From assembly GCA_037893245.1 (NCBI GenBank), contig JBAIAA010000094.1:1-64000 (forward strand): a stretch of DNA of 64,000 bases, read 5' to 3'. The DNA comes from Crossaster papposus. Taxonomy: Eukaryota; Echinodermata; Asteroidea; Velatida; Solasteridae. The notes beneath the pieces are model-generated. The model searched no databases. It was not told the DNA's origin and worked only from the letters and a program-made list of their open reading frames with translations. Positions 10,092 through 22,560 of the stretch are shown one piece after another. Position 1 is the stretch's first letter. Every line of letters begins with the position of its first letter. The position numbers were made by a program, and so were the translations under genes.

Positions 10092-13000
10092 AGTGTTTCT
10101 TAGGCTCAATGGGCGCTATAGACCATTTTGGAGTGTTGTAAGTCAATTTCGTGATCTGAAGGTAAATAGTGCCGAAAAGTGTTTGTTAGGCTCAATGGGC
10201 GCTATAGAGCATTTGGGAGTGTTTTTAGTCAATTTCGTGATCTGAAGGTAAATAGTGCCGAAAAGTGTTTCTTACTCTCAATGGGCGCTATAGACCATTT
10301 TGGAGTGTTGTAAGTCCATTTCGTGATCTGAAGGTAAAAAGTGCCGAAAAATGTTTGTTAGGCTCAATGGGCGCTATAGAGCATTTGGGAGTGTTGTTAG
10401 TCCATTTCGTGATCTGAAGGTAAATAGTGCCAAAAAGTGTTTGTTAGGCTCAATGGGCGCTATAACGCATTTGGGAGTGTTTTTAGTCAATTTCGTGATC
10501 TGAAGGTAAAAAGTGCCGAAAAGTGTTTGTTAGGCTCAATGGGCGCTATAGAGCATTTGGGAGTGTTTTTAGTCCATTTCGTGATCTGAAGGTAAAAAGT
10601 GCCGAAAAGTGTTTGTTAGGCTCAATGGGCGCTATAGACCATTTTGGAGTGTTTGTAAGTCCATTTCGTGATCTGAAGGTAAATAGTGCCGAAAAGTGTT
10701 TGTTAGGCTCAATGGGCGCTATAGACCATTTTGGAGTGTAGTAAGTCCATTTCGTGATCTGAAGTTAAATAGTGCCGAAAAGTGTTTGTTAGGCTCAATG
10801 GGCGCTATAGAGCATTTGGGAGTGTTGTTAGTCAATTTCGTGATCTGAAGGTAAAAAGTGCCGAAAAGTGTTTCTTAGGCTCAATGGGCGCTATAGAGCA
10901 TTTGGGAGTGTTGTTAGTCAATTTCGTGATCTGAAGGTAAAAAGTGCCGAAAAGTGTTTCTTAGGCTTAATGGGCGCTATAGACCATTTTGGAGTGTTGT
11001 AAGTCAATTTCGTGATCTGAAGGTAAATAGTGCCGAAAAGTGTTTGTTAGGCTCAATGGGCGCTATAGAGCATTTGGGAGTGTTTTTAGTCAATTTCGTG
11101 ATCTGAAGGTAAATAGTGCCGAAAAGTGTTTCTTACTCTCAATGGGCGCTATAGACCATTTTGGAGTGTTGTAAGTCCATTTCGTGATCTGAAGGTAAAA
11201 AGTGCCGAAAAATGTTTGTTAGGCTCAATGGGCGCTATAGAGCATTTGGGAGTGTTGTTAGTCCATTTCGTGATCTGAAGGTAAAAAGTGCCGAAAAGTG
11301 TTTGTTAGGCTCAATGGGCGCTATAGACCATTTTGAAGTGTTGTAAGTCCATTTCGTGATCTGACGGTGAATAGTGCCGAAAAGTGTTTGTTATGCTCAA
11401 TGGGCGCTATAGACCATTTGAGAGTGTTGTTAGTCAATTTCGTGATCTGAAGGTAAAAAGTGCCGAAAAGTGTTTCTTAGGCTCAATGGGCGCTATAGAG
11501 CATTTGGGAGTGTTGTTAATCAATTTCGTGATCTGAAGGTAAAAAGTGCCGAAAAGTGTTTGTTAGGCTCAATGGGCGCTATAGAGCATTTGGGAGTGTT
11601 GTAAGTCCATTTTGTGATCTGAAGGTAAATAGTGCCGAAAAGTGTTTGTTAGGCTCAATGGGCGCTATAGAGCATTTGGGAGTGTTGTTAGTCAATTTCG
11701 TGATCTGAAGGTAAAAAGTGCCGAAAAGTGTTTCTTAGGCTCAATGGGCGCTATAGAGCATTTGGGAGTGTTGTTAGTCAATTTCGTGATCTGAAGGTAA
11801 AAAGTGCCGAAAAGTGTTTCTTAGGCTCAATGGGCGCTATAGACCATTTTGGAGTGTTGTAAGTCAATTTCGTGATCTGAAGGTAAATAGTGCCGAAAAG
11901 TGTTTGTTAGGCTCAATGGGCGCTATAGAGCATTTGGGAGTGTTTTTAGTCAATTTCGTGATCTGAAGGTAAATAGTGCCGAAAAGTGTTTCTTACTCTC
12001 AATGGGCGCTATAGACCATTTTGGAGTGTTGTAAGTCCATTTCGTGATCTGAAGGTAAAAAGTGCCGAAAAATGTTTGTTAGGCTCAATGGGCGCTATAG
12101 AGCATTTGGGAGTGTTGTTAGTCCATTTCGTGATCTGAAGGTAAATAGTGCCAAAAAGTGTTTGTTAGGCTCAATGGGCGCTATAACGCATTTGGGAGTG
12201 TTTTTAGTCAATTTCGTGATCTGAAGGTAAAAAGTGCCGAAAAGTGTTTGTTAGGCTCAATGGGCGCTATAGAGCATTTGGGAGTGTTTTTAGTCCATTT
12301 CGTGATCTGAAGGTGAAAAGTGCCGAAAAGTGTTTGTTAGGCTCAATGGGCGCTATAGAGCATTTGGGAGTGTTGTTAGTCCATTTCGTGATCTGAAGGT
12401 AAAAAGTGTCGAAAAGTGTTTGTTAGGCTCAATGGGCGCTATAGACCATTTTGGAGTGTTTGTAAGTCCATTTCGTGATCTGAAGGTAAATAGTGCCGAA
12501 AAGTGTTTGTTAGGCTCAATGGGCGCTATAGACCATTTTGGAGTGTAGTAAGTCCATTTCGTGATCTGAAGTTAAATAGTGCCGAAAAGTGTTTGTTAGG
12601 CTCAATGGGCGCTATAGAGCATTTGGGAGTGTTGTTAGTCAATTTCGTGATCTGAAGGTAAAAAGTGCCGAAAAGTGTTTCTTAGGCTCAATGGGCGCTA
12701 TTGAGCATTTGGGAGTGTTGTTAGTCAATTTCGTGATCTGAAGGTAAAAAGTACCGAAAAGTGTTTGTTAGGCTCAATGGGCGCTATAGACCATTTTGGA
12801 GTGTTGTAAGTCAATTTCGTGATCTGAAGGTAAATAGTGCCGAAAAGTGTTTGTTAGGCTCAATGGGCGCTATAGAGCATTTGGGAGTGTTTTTAGTCAA
12901 TTTCGTGATCTGAAGGTAAATAGTGCCGAAAAGTGTTTGTTATGCTCAATGGGCGCTATAGACCATTTGAGAGTGTTGTTAGTCAATTTCGTGATCTGAA

Positions 13001-14759
13001 GGTAAAAAGTGCCGAAAAGTGTTTCTTAGGCTCAATGGGCGCTATAGAGCATTTGGGAGTGTTGTTAATCAATTTCGTGATCTGAAGGTAAAAAGTGCCG
13101 AAAAGTGTTTGTTAGGCTCAATGGGCGCTATAGAGCATTTGGGAGTGTTGTAAGTCCATTTTGTGATCTGAAGGTAAATAGTGCCGAAAAGTGTTTCCTA
13201 GGCTCAATGGGCGCTATAGACCATTTTGGAGTGTTGTAAGTCAATTTCGTGATCTGAAGGTAAATAGTGCCGAAAAGTGTTTGTTAGGCTCAATGGGCGC
13301 TATAGAGCATTTGGGAGTGTTTTTAGTCAATTTCGTGATCTGAAGGTAAATAGTGCCGAAAAGTGTTTCTTACTCTCAATGGGCGCTATAGACCATTTTG
13401 GAGTGTTGTAAGTCCATTTCGTGATCTGAAGGTAAAAAGTGCCGAAAAATGTTTGTTAGGCTCAATGGGCGCTATAGAGCATTTGGGAGTGTTGTTAGTC
13501 CATTTCGTGATCTGAAGGTAAATAGTGCCAAAAAGTGTTTGTTAGGCTCAATGGGCGCTATAACGCATTTGGGAGTGTTTTTAGTCAATTTCGTGATCTG
13601 AAGGTAAAAAGTGCCGAAAAGTGTTTGTTAGGCTCAATGGGCGCTATAGAGCATTTGGGAGTGTTTTTAGTCAATTTCGTGATCTGAAGGTAAAAAGTGC
13701 CGAAAAGTGTTTCTTAGGCTCAATGGGCGCTATTGAGCATTTGGGAGTGTTGTTAGTCAATTTCGTGATCTGAAGGTAAAAAGTACCGAAAAGTGTTTGT
13801 TAGGCTCAATGGGCGCTATAGACCATTTTGGAGTGTTGTAAGTCAATTTCGTGATCTGAAGGTAAATAGTGCCGAAAAGTGTTTGTTAGGCTCAATGGGC
13901 GCTATAGAGCATTTGGGAGTGTTGTAAGTCCATTTTGTGATCTGAAGGTAAATAGTGCCGAAAAGTGTTTGTTAGGCTCAATGGGCGCTATAGAGCATTT
14001 GGGAGTGTTGTTAGTCAATTTCGTGATCTGAAGGTAAAAAGTGCCGAAAAGTGTTTCTTAGGCTCAATGGGCGCTATAGAGCATTTGGGAGTGTTGTTAG
14101 TCAATTTCGTGATCTGAAGGTAAAAAGTGCCGAAAAGTGTTTCCTAGGCTCAATGGGCGCTATAGACCATTTTGGAGTGTTGTAAGTCAATTTCGTGATC
14201 TGAAGGTAAATAGTGCCGAAAAGTGTTTGTTAGGCTCAATGGGCGCTATAGAGCATTTGGGAGTGTTTTTAGTCAATTTCGTGATCTGAAGGTAAATAGT
14301 GCCGAAAAGTGTTTCTTACTCTCAATGGGCGCTATAGACCATTTTGGAGTGTTGTAAGTCCATTTCGTGATCTGAAGGTAAAAAGTGCCGAAAAATGTTT
14401 GTTAGGCTCAATGGGCGCTATAGAGCATTTGGGAGTGTTGTTAGTCCATTTCGTGATCTGAAGGTAAATAGTGCCAAAAAGTGTTTGTTAGGCTCAATGG
14501 GCGCTATAACGCATTTGGGAGTGTTTTTAGTCAATTTCGTGATCTGAAGGTAAAAAGTGCCGAAAAGTGTTTGTTAGGCTCAATGGGCGCTATAGAGCAT
14601 TTGGGAGTGTTTTTAGTCCATTTCGTGATCTGAAGGTAAAAAGTGCCGAAAAGTGTTTGTTAGGCTCAATGGGCGCTATAGAGCATTTGGGAGTGTTGTT
14701 AGTCCATTTCGTGATCTGAAGGTAAAAAGTGTCGAAAAGTGTTTGTTAGGCTCAATGGG
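10092..14759 (+). repeat. Clean HOR segment with variant unit lengths
   Basis: The marker GTTAATCAATT falls near 9795, 11516 and 13065, giving spacings of 1,721 and 1,549 bp (20 and 18 monomers). Subtype order follows the canonical unit, but with local losses and insertions. The 12330-14652 interval is 27 monomers long, because after about 13,660 the order jumps back and part of the unit repeats with a second TACCGAAAAG monomer near 13,783. CCTAGGCTC monomers lie near 13,197 and 14,144. No indels of the noisy kind are present. Confidence 0.85.
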
Positions 14760-17232
14760 CGCTATAGACCATTTTGGAGTGTTTGTTAGTCAATTTCGTG
14801 ATCTGAAGGTAAAAAGTGCCGAAAAGTGTTTGTTAGGCTCAATGGGCGCTATAGACCATTTTGGAGTGTTGTAAGTCAATTTCGTGATCTGAAGGTAAAT
14901 AGTGCCGAAAAGTGTTTGTTAGGCTCAATGGGCGCTATAGAGCATTTGGGAGTGTTTTTAGTCAATTTCGTGATCTGAAGGTAAATAGTGCCAAAAAGTG
15001 TTTGTTAGGCTCAATGGGCGCTATAGACCATTTGGGAGTGTTGTAAGTCAATTTCGTGATCTGAAGGTAAAAAGTGCCGAAAAATGTTTGTTAGGCTCAA
15101 TGGGCGCTATAGAGCATTTGGGAGTGTTGGAAGTCCATTTCGTGATCTGAAGGTAAATGGTGCCAAAAAGTGTTTGTTAGACTCAATGGGCGCTATAACG
15201 CATTTGGGAGTGTTGTTAGTCCATTTCGTGATCTGAAGGTAAAAAGTGCCGAAAAGTGTTTGTTAGGCTCAATGGGCGCTATAGACCATTTTGGAGTGTA
15301 GTAAGTCCATTTCGTGATCTGACGGTGAATAGTGCCGAAAAGTGTTTGTTATGCTCAATGGGCGCTATAGACCGATTGGGAGTGTTGTTAGTCAATTTCG
15401 TGATCTGAAGGTAAAAAGTGCCGAAAAGTGTTTCTTAGGCTCAATGGGCGCTATAGAGCATTTGGGAGTGTTGTTAGTCAATTTCGTGATCTGAAGGTAA
15501 AAAGTGCCGAAAAGTGTTTGTTAGGCTCAATGGGCGCTATAGAGCATTTGGGAGTGTTGTAAGTCCATTTTGTGATCTGAAGGTAAATAGTGCCGAAAAG
15601 TGTTTGTTAGGCTCAATGGGCGCTATAGAGCATTTGGGAGTGTTGTTAGTCAATTTCGTGATCTGAAGGTAAAAAGTGCCGAAAAGTGTTTCTTAGGCTC
15701 AATGGGCGCTATAGAGCATTTGGGAGTGTTGTTAGTCAATTTCGTGATCTAAAGGTAAAAAGTGCCGAAAAGTGTTTCTTAGGCTCAATGGGCGCTATAG
15801 ACCATTTTGGAGTGTTGTAAGTCAATTTCGTGATCTGAAGGTAAATAGTGCCGAAAAGTGTTTGTTAGGCTCAATGGGCGCTATAGAGCATTTGGGAGTG
15901 TTTTTAGTCAATTTCGTGATCTGAAGGTAAATAGTGCCGAAAAGTGTTTCTTACTCTCAATGGGCGCTATAGACCATTTTGGAGTGTTGTAAGTCAATTT
16001 CGTGATCTGAAGGTAAATAGTGCCGAAAAGTGTTTGTTAGGCTCAATGGGCGCTATAGAGCATTTGGGAGTGTTTTTAGTCAATTTCGTGATCTGAAGGT
16101 AAATAGTGCCGAAAAGTGTTTATTACTCTCAATGGGCGCTATAGACCATTTTGGAGTGTTGTAAGTCCATTTCGTGATCTGAAGGTAAAAAGTGCCGAAA
16201 AATGTTTGTTAGGCTCAATGGGCGCTATAGAGCATTTGGGAGTGTTGTTAGTCCATTTCGTGATCTGAAGGTAAAAAGTGCCGAAAAGTGTTTGTTAGGC
16301 TCAATGGGCGCTATAGACCATTTTGAAGTGTTGTAAGTCCATTTCGTGATCTGAGGGTGAATAGTGCCGAAAAGTGTTTGTTATGCTCAATGGGCGCTAT
16401 AGACCATTTGGGGTGTTGTTAGTCAATTTCGTGATCTGAAGGTAAAAAGTGCCGAAAAGTGTTTCTTAGGCTCAATGGGCGCTATAGAGCATTTGGGAGT
16501 GTTGTTAATCAATTTCGTGATCTGAAGGTAAAAAGTGCCGAAAAGTGTTTGTTAGGCTCAATGGGCGCTATAGAGCATTTGGGAGTGTTGTAAGTCCATT
16601 TTGTGATCTGAAGGTAAAAAGTGCCGAAAAGTGTTTCTTAGGCTCAATGGGCGCTATAGAGCATTTGGGAGTGTTGTTAGTCAATTTCGTGATCTGAAGG
16701 TAAAAAGTGCCGAAAAGTGTTTCTTAGGCTCAATGGGCGCTATAGACCATTTTGGAGTGTTGTAAGTCAATTTCGTGATCTGAAGGTAAATAGTGCCGAA
16801 AAGTGTTTGTTAGGCTCAATGGGCGCTATAGAGCATTTGGGAGTGTTTTTAGTCAATTTCGTGATCTGAAGGTAAATAGTGCCGAAAAGTGTTTCTTACT
16901 CTCAATGGGCGCTATAGACCATTTTGGAGTGTTGTAAGTCCATTTCGTGATCTGAAGGTAAAAAGTGCCGAAAAATGTTTGTTAGGCTCAATGGGCGCTA
17001 TAGAGCATTTGGGAGTGTTGTTAGTCCATTTCGTGATCTGAAGGTAAATAGTGCCAAAAAGTGTTTGTTAGGCTCAATGGGCGCTATAACGCATTTGGGA
17101 GTGTTTTTAGTCAATTTCGTGATCTGAAGGTAAAAAGTGCCGAAAAGTGTTTGTTAGGCTCAATGGGCGCTATAGAGCATTTGGGAGTGTTTTTAGTCCA
17201 TTTCGTGATCTGAAGGTGAAAAGTGCCGAAAA
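14760..17232 (+). repeat. Satellite segment with AAATGGTGCC and ACCGATTGGG subtypes
   Basis: An insertion of a different subtype series within the HOR block. It begins where GTGTTTGTTAGTCAATT (near 14,780) replaces the usual GTGTTTGTAAGTCC, and carries AAATGGTGCC near 15,155, TTAGACTC near 15,178 and ACCGATTGGG near 15,371. The same marks recur in order near 22.8-23.0 kb, 26.7-26.9 kb and 27.9-28.1 kb; AAATAGTGCC with TTAGACTC and ACCGATTGGG also recurs near 46.4-46.6 kb. It returns to the canonical order by about 16,500. An 84-bp monomer with GACCATTTGGGGTG lies near 16,400. Confidence 0.8.
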
Positions 17233-18953
17233 GTGTTTGTTAGGCTCAATGGGCGCTATAGAGCATTTGGGAGTGTTGTTAGTCCATTTCGTGATCTGAA
17301 GGTAAAAAGTGTCGAAAAGTGTTTGTTAGGCTCAATGGGCGCTATAGACCATTTTGGAGTGTTTGTAAGTCCATTTCGTGATCTGAAGGTAAATAGTGCC
17401 GAAAAGTGTTTGTTAGGCTCAATGGGCGCTATAGACCATTTTGGAGTGTAGTAAGTCCATTTCGTGATCTGAAGTTAAATAGTGCCGAAAAGTGTTTGTT
17501 AGGCTCAATGGGCGCTATAGAGCATTTGGGAGTGTTGTTAGTCAATTTCGTGATCTGAAGGTAAAAAGTGCCGAAAAGTGTTTCTTAGGCTCAATGGGCG
17601 CTATTGAGCATTTGGGAGTGTTGTTAGTCAATTTCGTGATCTGAAGGTAAAAAGTACCGAAAAGTGTTTGTTAGGCTCAATGGGCGCTATAGACCATTTT
17701 GGAGTGTTGTAAGTCAATTTCGTGATCTGAAGGTAAATAGTGCCGAAAAGTGTTTGTTAGGCTCAATGGGCGCTATAGAGCATTTGGGAGTGTTTTTAGT
17801 CAATTTCGTGATCTGAAGGTAAATAGTGCCGAAAAGTGTTTGTTATGCTCAATGGGCGCTATAGACCATTTGAGAGTGTTGTTAGTCAATTTCGTGATCT
17901 GAAGGTAAAAAGTGCCGAAAAGTGTTTCTTAGGCTCAATGGGCGCTATAGAGCATTTGGGAGTGTTTTTAGTCAATTTCGTGATCTGAAGGTAAATAGTG
18001 CCGAAAAGTGTTTGTTATGCTCAATGGGCGCTATAGACCATTTGAGAGTGTTGTTAGTCAATTTCGTGATCTGAAGGTAAAAAGTGCCGAAAAGTGTTTC
18101 TTAGGCTCAATGGGCGCTATAGAGCATTTGGGAGTGTTGTTAATCAATTTCGTGATCTGAAGGTAAAAAGTGCCGAAAAGTGTTTGTTAGGCTCAATGGG
18201 CGCTATAGAGCATTTGGGAGTGTTGTAAGTCCATTTTGTGATCTGAAGGTAAATAGTGCCGAAAAGTGTTTGTTAGGCTCAATGGGCGCTATAGAGCATT
18301 TGGGAGTGTTGTTAGTCAATTTCGTGATCTGAAGGTAAAAAGTGCCGAAAAGTGTTTCTTAGGCTCAATGGGCGCTATAGAGCATTTGGGAGTGTTGTTA
18401 GTCAATTTCGTGATCTGAAGGTAAAAAGTGCCGAAAAGTGTTTCCTAGGCTCAATGGGCGCTATAGACCATTTTGGAGTGTTGTAAGTCAATTTCGTGAT
18501 CTGAAGGTAAATAGTGCCGAAAAGTGTTTGTTAGGCTCAATGGGCGCTATAGAGCATTTGGGAGTGTTTTTAGTCAATTTCGTGATCTGAAGGTAAATAG
18601 TGCCGAAAAGTGTTTCTTACTCTCAATGGGCGCTATAGACCATTTTGGAGTGTTGTAAGTCCATTTCGTGATCTGAAGGTAAAAAGTGCCGAAAAATGTT
18701 TGTTAGGCTCAATGGGCGCTATAGAGCATTTGGGAGTGTTGTTAGTCCATTTCGTGATCTGAAGGTAAATAGTGCCAAAAAGTGTTTGTTAGGCTCAATG
18801 GGCGCTATAACGCATTTGGGAGTGTTTTTAGTCAATTTCGTGATCTGAAGGTAAAAAGTGCCGAAAAGTGTTTGTTAGGCTCAATGGGCGCTATAGAGCA
18901 TTTGGGAGTGTTTTTAGTCCATTTCGTGATCTGAAGGTAAAAAGTGCCGAAAA
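17233..18953 (+). repeat. HOR unit, version A expanded to 20 monomers (1,721 bp)
   Basis: Same order as the unit at 20503-22051, except that monomers 8-9 (the TTATGCTC / GACCATTTGAGAG pair) are present twice, near 17,845 and 18,017, adding 172 bp. It shares GGTGAAAAGTG at its left edge (17,216) and GTACCGAAAAG (17,654) with the unit 3,270 bp downstream (20,486 and 20,924). CCTAGGCTC is near 18,443. Confidence 0.85.
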
Positions 18954-20502
18954 GTGTTTGTTAGGCTCAATGGGCGCTATAGAGCATTTGGGAGTGTTGT
19001 TAGTCCATTTCGTGATCTGAAGGTAAAAAGTGTCGAAAAGTGTTTGTTAGGCTCAATGGGCGCTATAGACCATTTTGGAGTGTTTGTAAGTCCATTTCGT
19101 GATCTGAAGGTAAATAGTGCCGAAAAGTGTTTGTTAGGCTCAATGGGCGCTATAGACCATTTTGGAGTGTAGTAAGTCCATTTCGTGATCTGAAGTTAAA
19201 TAGTGCCGAAAAGTGTTTGTTAGGCTCAATGGGCGCTATAGAGCATTTGGGAGTGTTGTTAGTCAATTTCGTGATCTGAAGGTAAAAAGTGCCGAAAAGT
19301 GTTTCTTAGGCTCAATGGGCGCTATAGACCATTTTGGAGTGTTGTAAGTCCATTTCGTGATCTGAAGGTAAAAAGTGCCGAAAAATGTTTGTTAGGCTCA
19401 ATGGGCGCTATAGAGCATTTGGGAGTGTTGTTAGTCCATTTCGTGATCTGAAGGTAAAAAGTGCCGAAAAGTGTTTGTTAGGCTCAATGGGCGCTATAGA
19501 CCATTTTGAAGTGTTGTAAGTCCATTTCGTGATCTGACGGTGAATAGTGCCGAAAAGTGTTTGTTATGCTCAATTGGCGCTATAGACCATTTGAGAGTGT
19601 TGTTAGTCAATTTCGTGATCTGAAGGTAAAAAGTGCCGAAAAGTGTTTCTTAGGCTCAATGGGCGCTATAGAGCATTTGGGAGTGTTGTTAATCAATTTC
19701 GTGATCTGAAGGTAAAAAGTGCCGAAAAGTGTTTGTTAGGCTCAATGGGCGCTATAGAGCATTTGGGAGTGTTGTAAGTCCATTTTGTGATCTGAAGGTA
19801 AATAGTGCCGAAAAGTGTTTGTTAGGCTCAATGGGCGCTATAGAGCATTTGGGAGTGTTGTTAGTCAATTTCGTGATCTGAAGGTAAAAAGTGCCGAAAA
19901 GTGTTTCTTAGGCTCAATGGGCGCTATAGAGCATTTGGGAGTGTTGTTAGTCAATTTCGTGATCTGAAGGTAAAAAGTGCCGAAAAGTGTTTCTTAGGCT
20001 CAATGGGCGCTATAGACCATTTTGGAGTGTTGTAAGTCAATTTCGTGATCTGAAGGTAAATAGTGCCGAAAAGTGTTTGTTAGGCTCAATGGGCGCTATA
20101 GAGCATTTGGGAGTGTTTTTAGTCAATTTCGTGATCTGAAGGTAAATAGTGCCGAAAAGTGTTTCTTACTCTCAATGGGCGCTATAGACCATTTTGGAGT
20201 GTTGTAAGTCCATTTCGTGATCTGAAGGTAAAAAGTGCCGAAAAATGTTTGTTAGGCTCAATGGGCGCTATAGAGCATTTGGGAGTGTTGTTAGTCCATT
20301 TCGTGATCTGAAGGTAAATAGTGCCAAAAAGTGTTTGTTAGGCTCAATGGGCGCTATAACGCATTTGGGAGTGTTTTTAGTCAATTTCGTGATCTGAAGG
20401 TAAAAAGTGCCGAAAAGTGTTTGTTAGGCTCAATGGGCGCTATAGAGCATTTGGGAGTGTTTTTAGTCCATTTCGTGATCTGAAGGTGAAAAGTGCCGAA
20501 AA
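18954..20502 (+). repeat. HOR unit, version B, 18 monomers (1,549 bp)
   Basis: Eighteen monomers, one of 87 bp. Phase is set at the GTG of the GTGTTTGTTAGG box. Key order: 1 GAGC with GTGTCG following; 2 the 87-bp type; 3 GTAGTAAGTCC; 4 GAGC; 5 TTTCTTAGG with GACC then AAAAATG; 6 GAGC; 7 GACCATTTTGAAG then GACGGTGAATAG; 8 TTATGCTC with TTTGAGAG; 9 GTTAATCAA; 10 CATTTTGTG; 11-14 ordinary types; 15 TTTCTTACTC; 16 GAGC; 17 ACGC; 18 GAGC with TTTTTAGTCC. Monomers 5-7 distinguish it from version A. Confidence 0.88.
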
Positions 20503-22051
20503 GTGTTTGTTAGGCTCAATGGGCGCTATAGAGCATTTGGGAGTGTTGTTAGTCCATTTCGTGATCTGAAGGTAAAAAGTGTCGAAAAGTGTTTGTTAGG
20601 CTCAATGGGCGCTATAGACCATTTTGGAGTGTTTGTAAGTCCATTTCGTGATCTGAAGGTAAATAGTGCCGAAAAGTGTTTGTTAGGCTCAATGGGCGCT
20701 ATAGACCATTTTGGAGTGTAGTAAGTCCATTTCGTGATCTGAAGTTAAATAGTGCCGAAAAGTGTTTGTTAGGCTCAATGGGCGCTATAGAGCATTTGGG
20801 AGTGTTGTTAGTCAATTTCGTGATCTGAAGGTAAAAAGTGCCGAAAAGTGTTTCTTAGGCTCAATGGGCGCTATTGAGCATTTGGGAGTGTTGTTAGTCA
20901 ATTTCGTGATCTGAAGGTAAAAAGTACCGAAAAGTGTTTGTTAGGCTCAATGGGCGCTATAGACCATTTTGGAGTGTTGTAAGTCAATTTCGTGATCTGA
21001 AGGTAAATAGTGCCGAAAAGTGTTTGTTAGGCTCAATGGGCGCTATAGAGCATTTGGGAGTGTTTTTAGTCAATTTCGTGATCTGAAGGTAAATAGTGCC
21101 GAAAAGTGTTTGTTATGCTCAATGGGCGCTATAGACCATTTGAGAGTGTTGTTAGTCAATTTCGTGATCTGAAGGTAAAAAGTGCCGAAAAGTGTTTCTT
21201 AGGCTCAATGGGCGCTATAGAGCATTTGGGAGTGTTGTTAATCAATTTCGTGATCTGAAGGTAAAAAGTGCCGAAAAGTGTTTGTTAGGCTCAATGGGCG
21301 CTATAGAGCATTTGGGAGTGTTGTAAGTCCATTTTGTGATCTGAAGGTAAATAGTGCCGAAAAGTGTTTGTTAGGCTCAATGGGCGCTATAGAGCATTTG
21401 GGAGTGTTGTTAGTCAATTTCGTGATCTGAAGGTAAAAAGTGCCGAAAAGTGTTTCTTAGGCTCAATGGGCGCTATAGAGCATTTGGGAGTGTTGTTAGT
21501 CAATTTCGTGATCTGAAGGTAAAAAGTGCCGAAAAGTGTTTCCTAGGCTCAATGGGCGCTATAGACCATTTTGGAGTGTTGTAAGTCAATTTCGTGATCT
21601 GAAGGTAAATAGTGCCGAAAAGTGTTTGTTAGGCTCAATGGGCGCTATAGAGCATTTGGGAGTGTTTTTAGTCAATTTCGTGATCTGAAGGTAAATAGTG
21701 CCGAAAAGTGTTTCTTACTCTCAATGGGCGCTATAGACCATTTTGGAGTGTTGTAAGTCCATTTCGTGATCTGAAGGTAAAAAGTGCCGAAAAATGTTTG
21801 TTAGGCTCAATGGGCGCTATAGAGCATTTGGGAGTGTTGTTAGTCCATTTCGTGATCTGAAGGTAAATAGTGCCAAAAAGTGTTTGTTAGGCTCAATGGG
21901 CGCTATAACGCATTTGGGAGTGTTTTTAGTCAATTTCGTGATCTGAAGGTAAAAAGTGCCGAAAAGTGTTTGTTAGGCTCAATGGGCGCTATAGAGCATT
22001 TGGGAGTGTTTTTAGTCCATTTCGTGATCTGAAGGTAAAAAGTGCCGAAAA
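20503..22051 (+). repeat. HOR unit, version A, 18 monomers (1,549 bp)
   Basis: Same length and same monomers 1-4 and 8-18 as the preceding unit, apart from a few single-base differences. Monomers 5-7 differ: TTTCTTAGG with TATTGAGC, then GTACCGAAAAG with GACC, then GAGC with TTTTTAGTCAA. Monomer 13 has CCTAGGCTC, also present 3,098 bp upstream (18,442 and 21,540). The next unit starts at 22052. The two-version alternation is described in the findings. Confidence 0.88.
20570..20656 (+). repeat. 87-bp monomer subtype (extra T in GTGTTTGTAAG)
   Basis: This copy measures 87 bp between successive AGGTAAA starts, because GTGTTGTAAG has become GTGTTTGTAAG. It also carries the private GTGTCGAAAAG box. 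The subtype occurs about once per higher-order unit, for example near 1900, 3110, 12410, 19030, 22130, 35460, 41050, 51810 and 61360. It makes HOR lengths one base longer than a multiple of 86 (1,549 rather than 1,548 bp). Because 87 is divisible by 3, it keeps frame across one junction, which explains why the same 72-codon open frame recurs. Confidence 0.9.
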
Positions 22052-22560
22052 GTGTTTGTTAGGCTCAATGGGCGCTATAGAGCATTTGGGAGTGTTGTTA
22101 GTCCATTTCGTGATCTGAAGGTAAAAAGTGTCGAAAAGTGTTTGTTAGGCTCAATGGGCGCTATAGACCATTTTGGAGTGTTTGTAAGTCCATTTCGTGA
22201 TCTGAAGGTAAATAGTGCCGAAAAGTGTTTGTTAGGCTCAATGGGCGCTATAGACCATTTTGGAGTGTAGTAAGTCCATTTCGTGATCTGAAGTTAAATA
22301 GTGCCGAAAAGTGTTTGTTAGGCTCAATGGGCGCTATAGAGCATTTGGGAGTGTTGTTAGTCAATTTCGTGATCTGAAGGTAAAAAGTGCCGAAAAGTGT
22401 TTCTTAGGCTCAATGGGCGCTATTGAGCATTTGGGAGTGTTGTTAGTCAATTTCGTGATCTGAAGGTAAAAAGTGCCGAAAAGTGTTTGTTAGGCTCAAT
22501 GGGCGCTATAGACCATTTTGGAGTGTTGTAAGTCAATTTCGTGATCTGAAGGTAAATAGT
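22052..22560 (+). repeat. Start of a further HOR unit, cut by the noisy region
   Basis: Monomers 1-5 of the canonical order (87-bp type near 22,130, TATTGAGC near 22,421) with no indels. At 22,553-22,570 AAATAGTGATAGTGCC carries a six-base duplication, and the subtype order switches to the AAATGGTGCC series. This is the left edge of the indel-rich tract. Confidence 0.8.
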
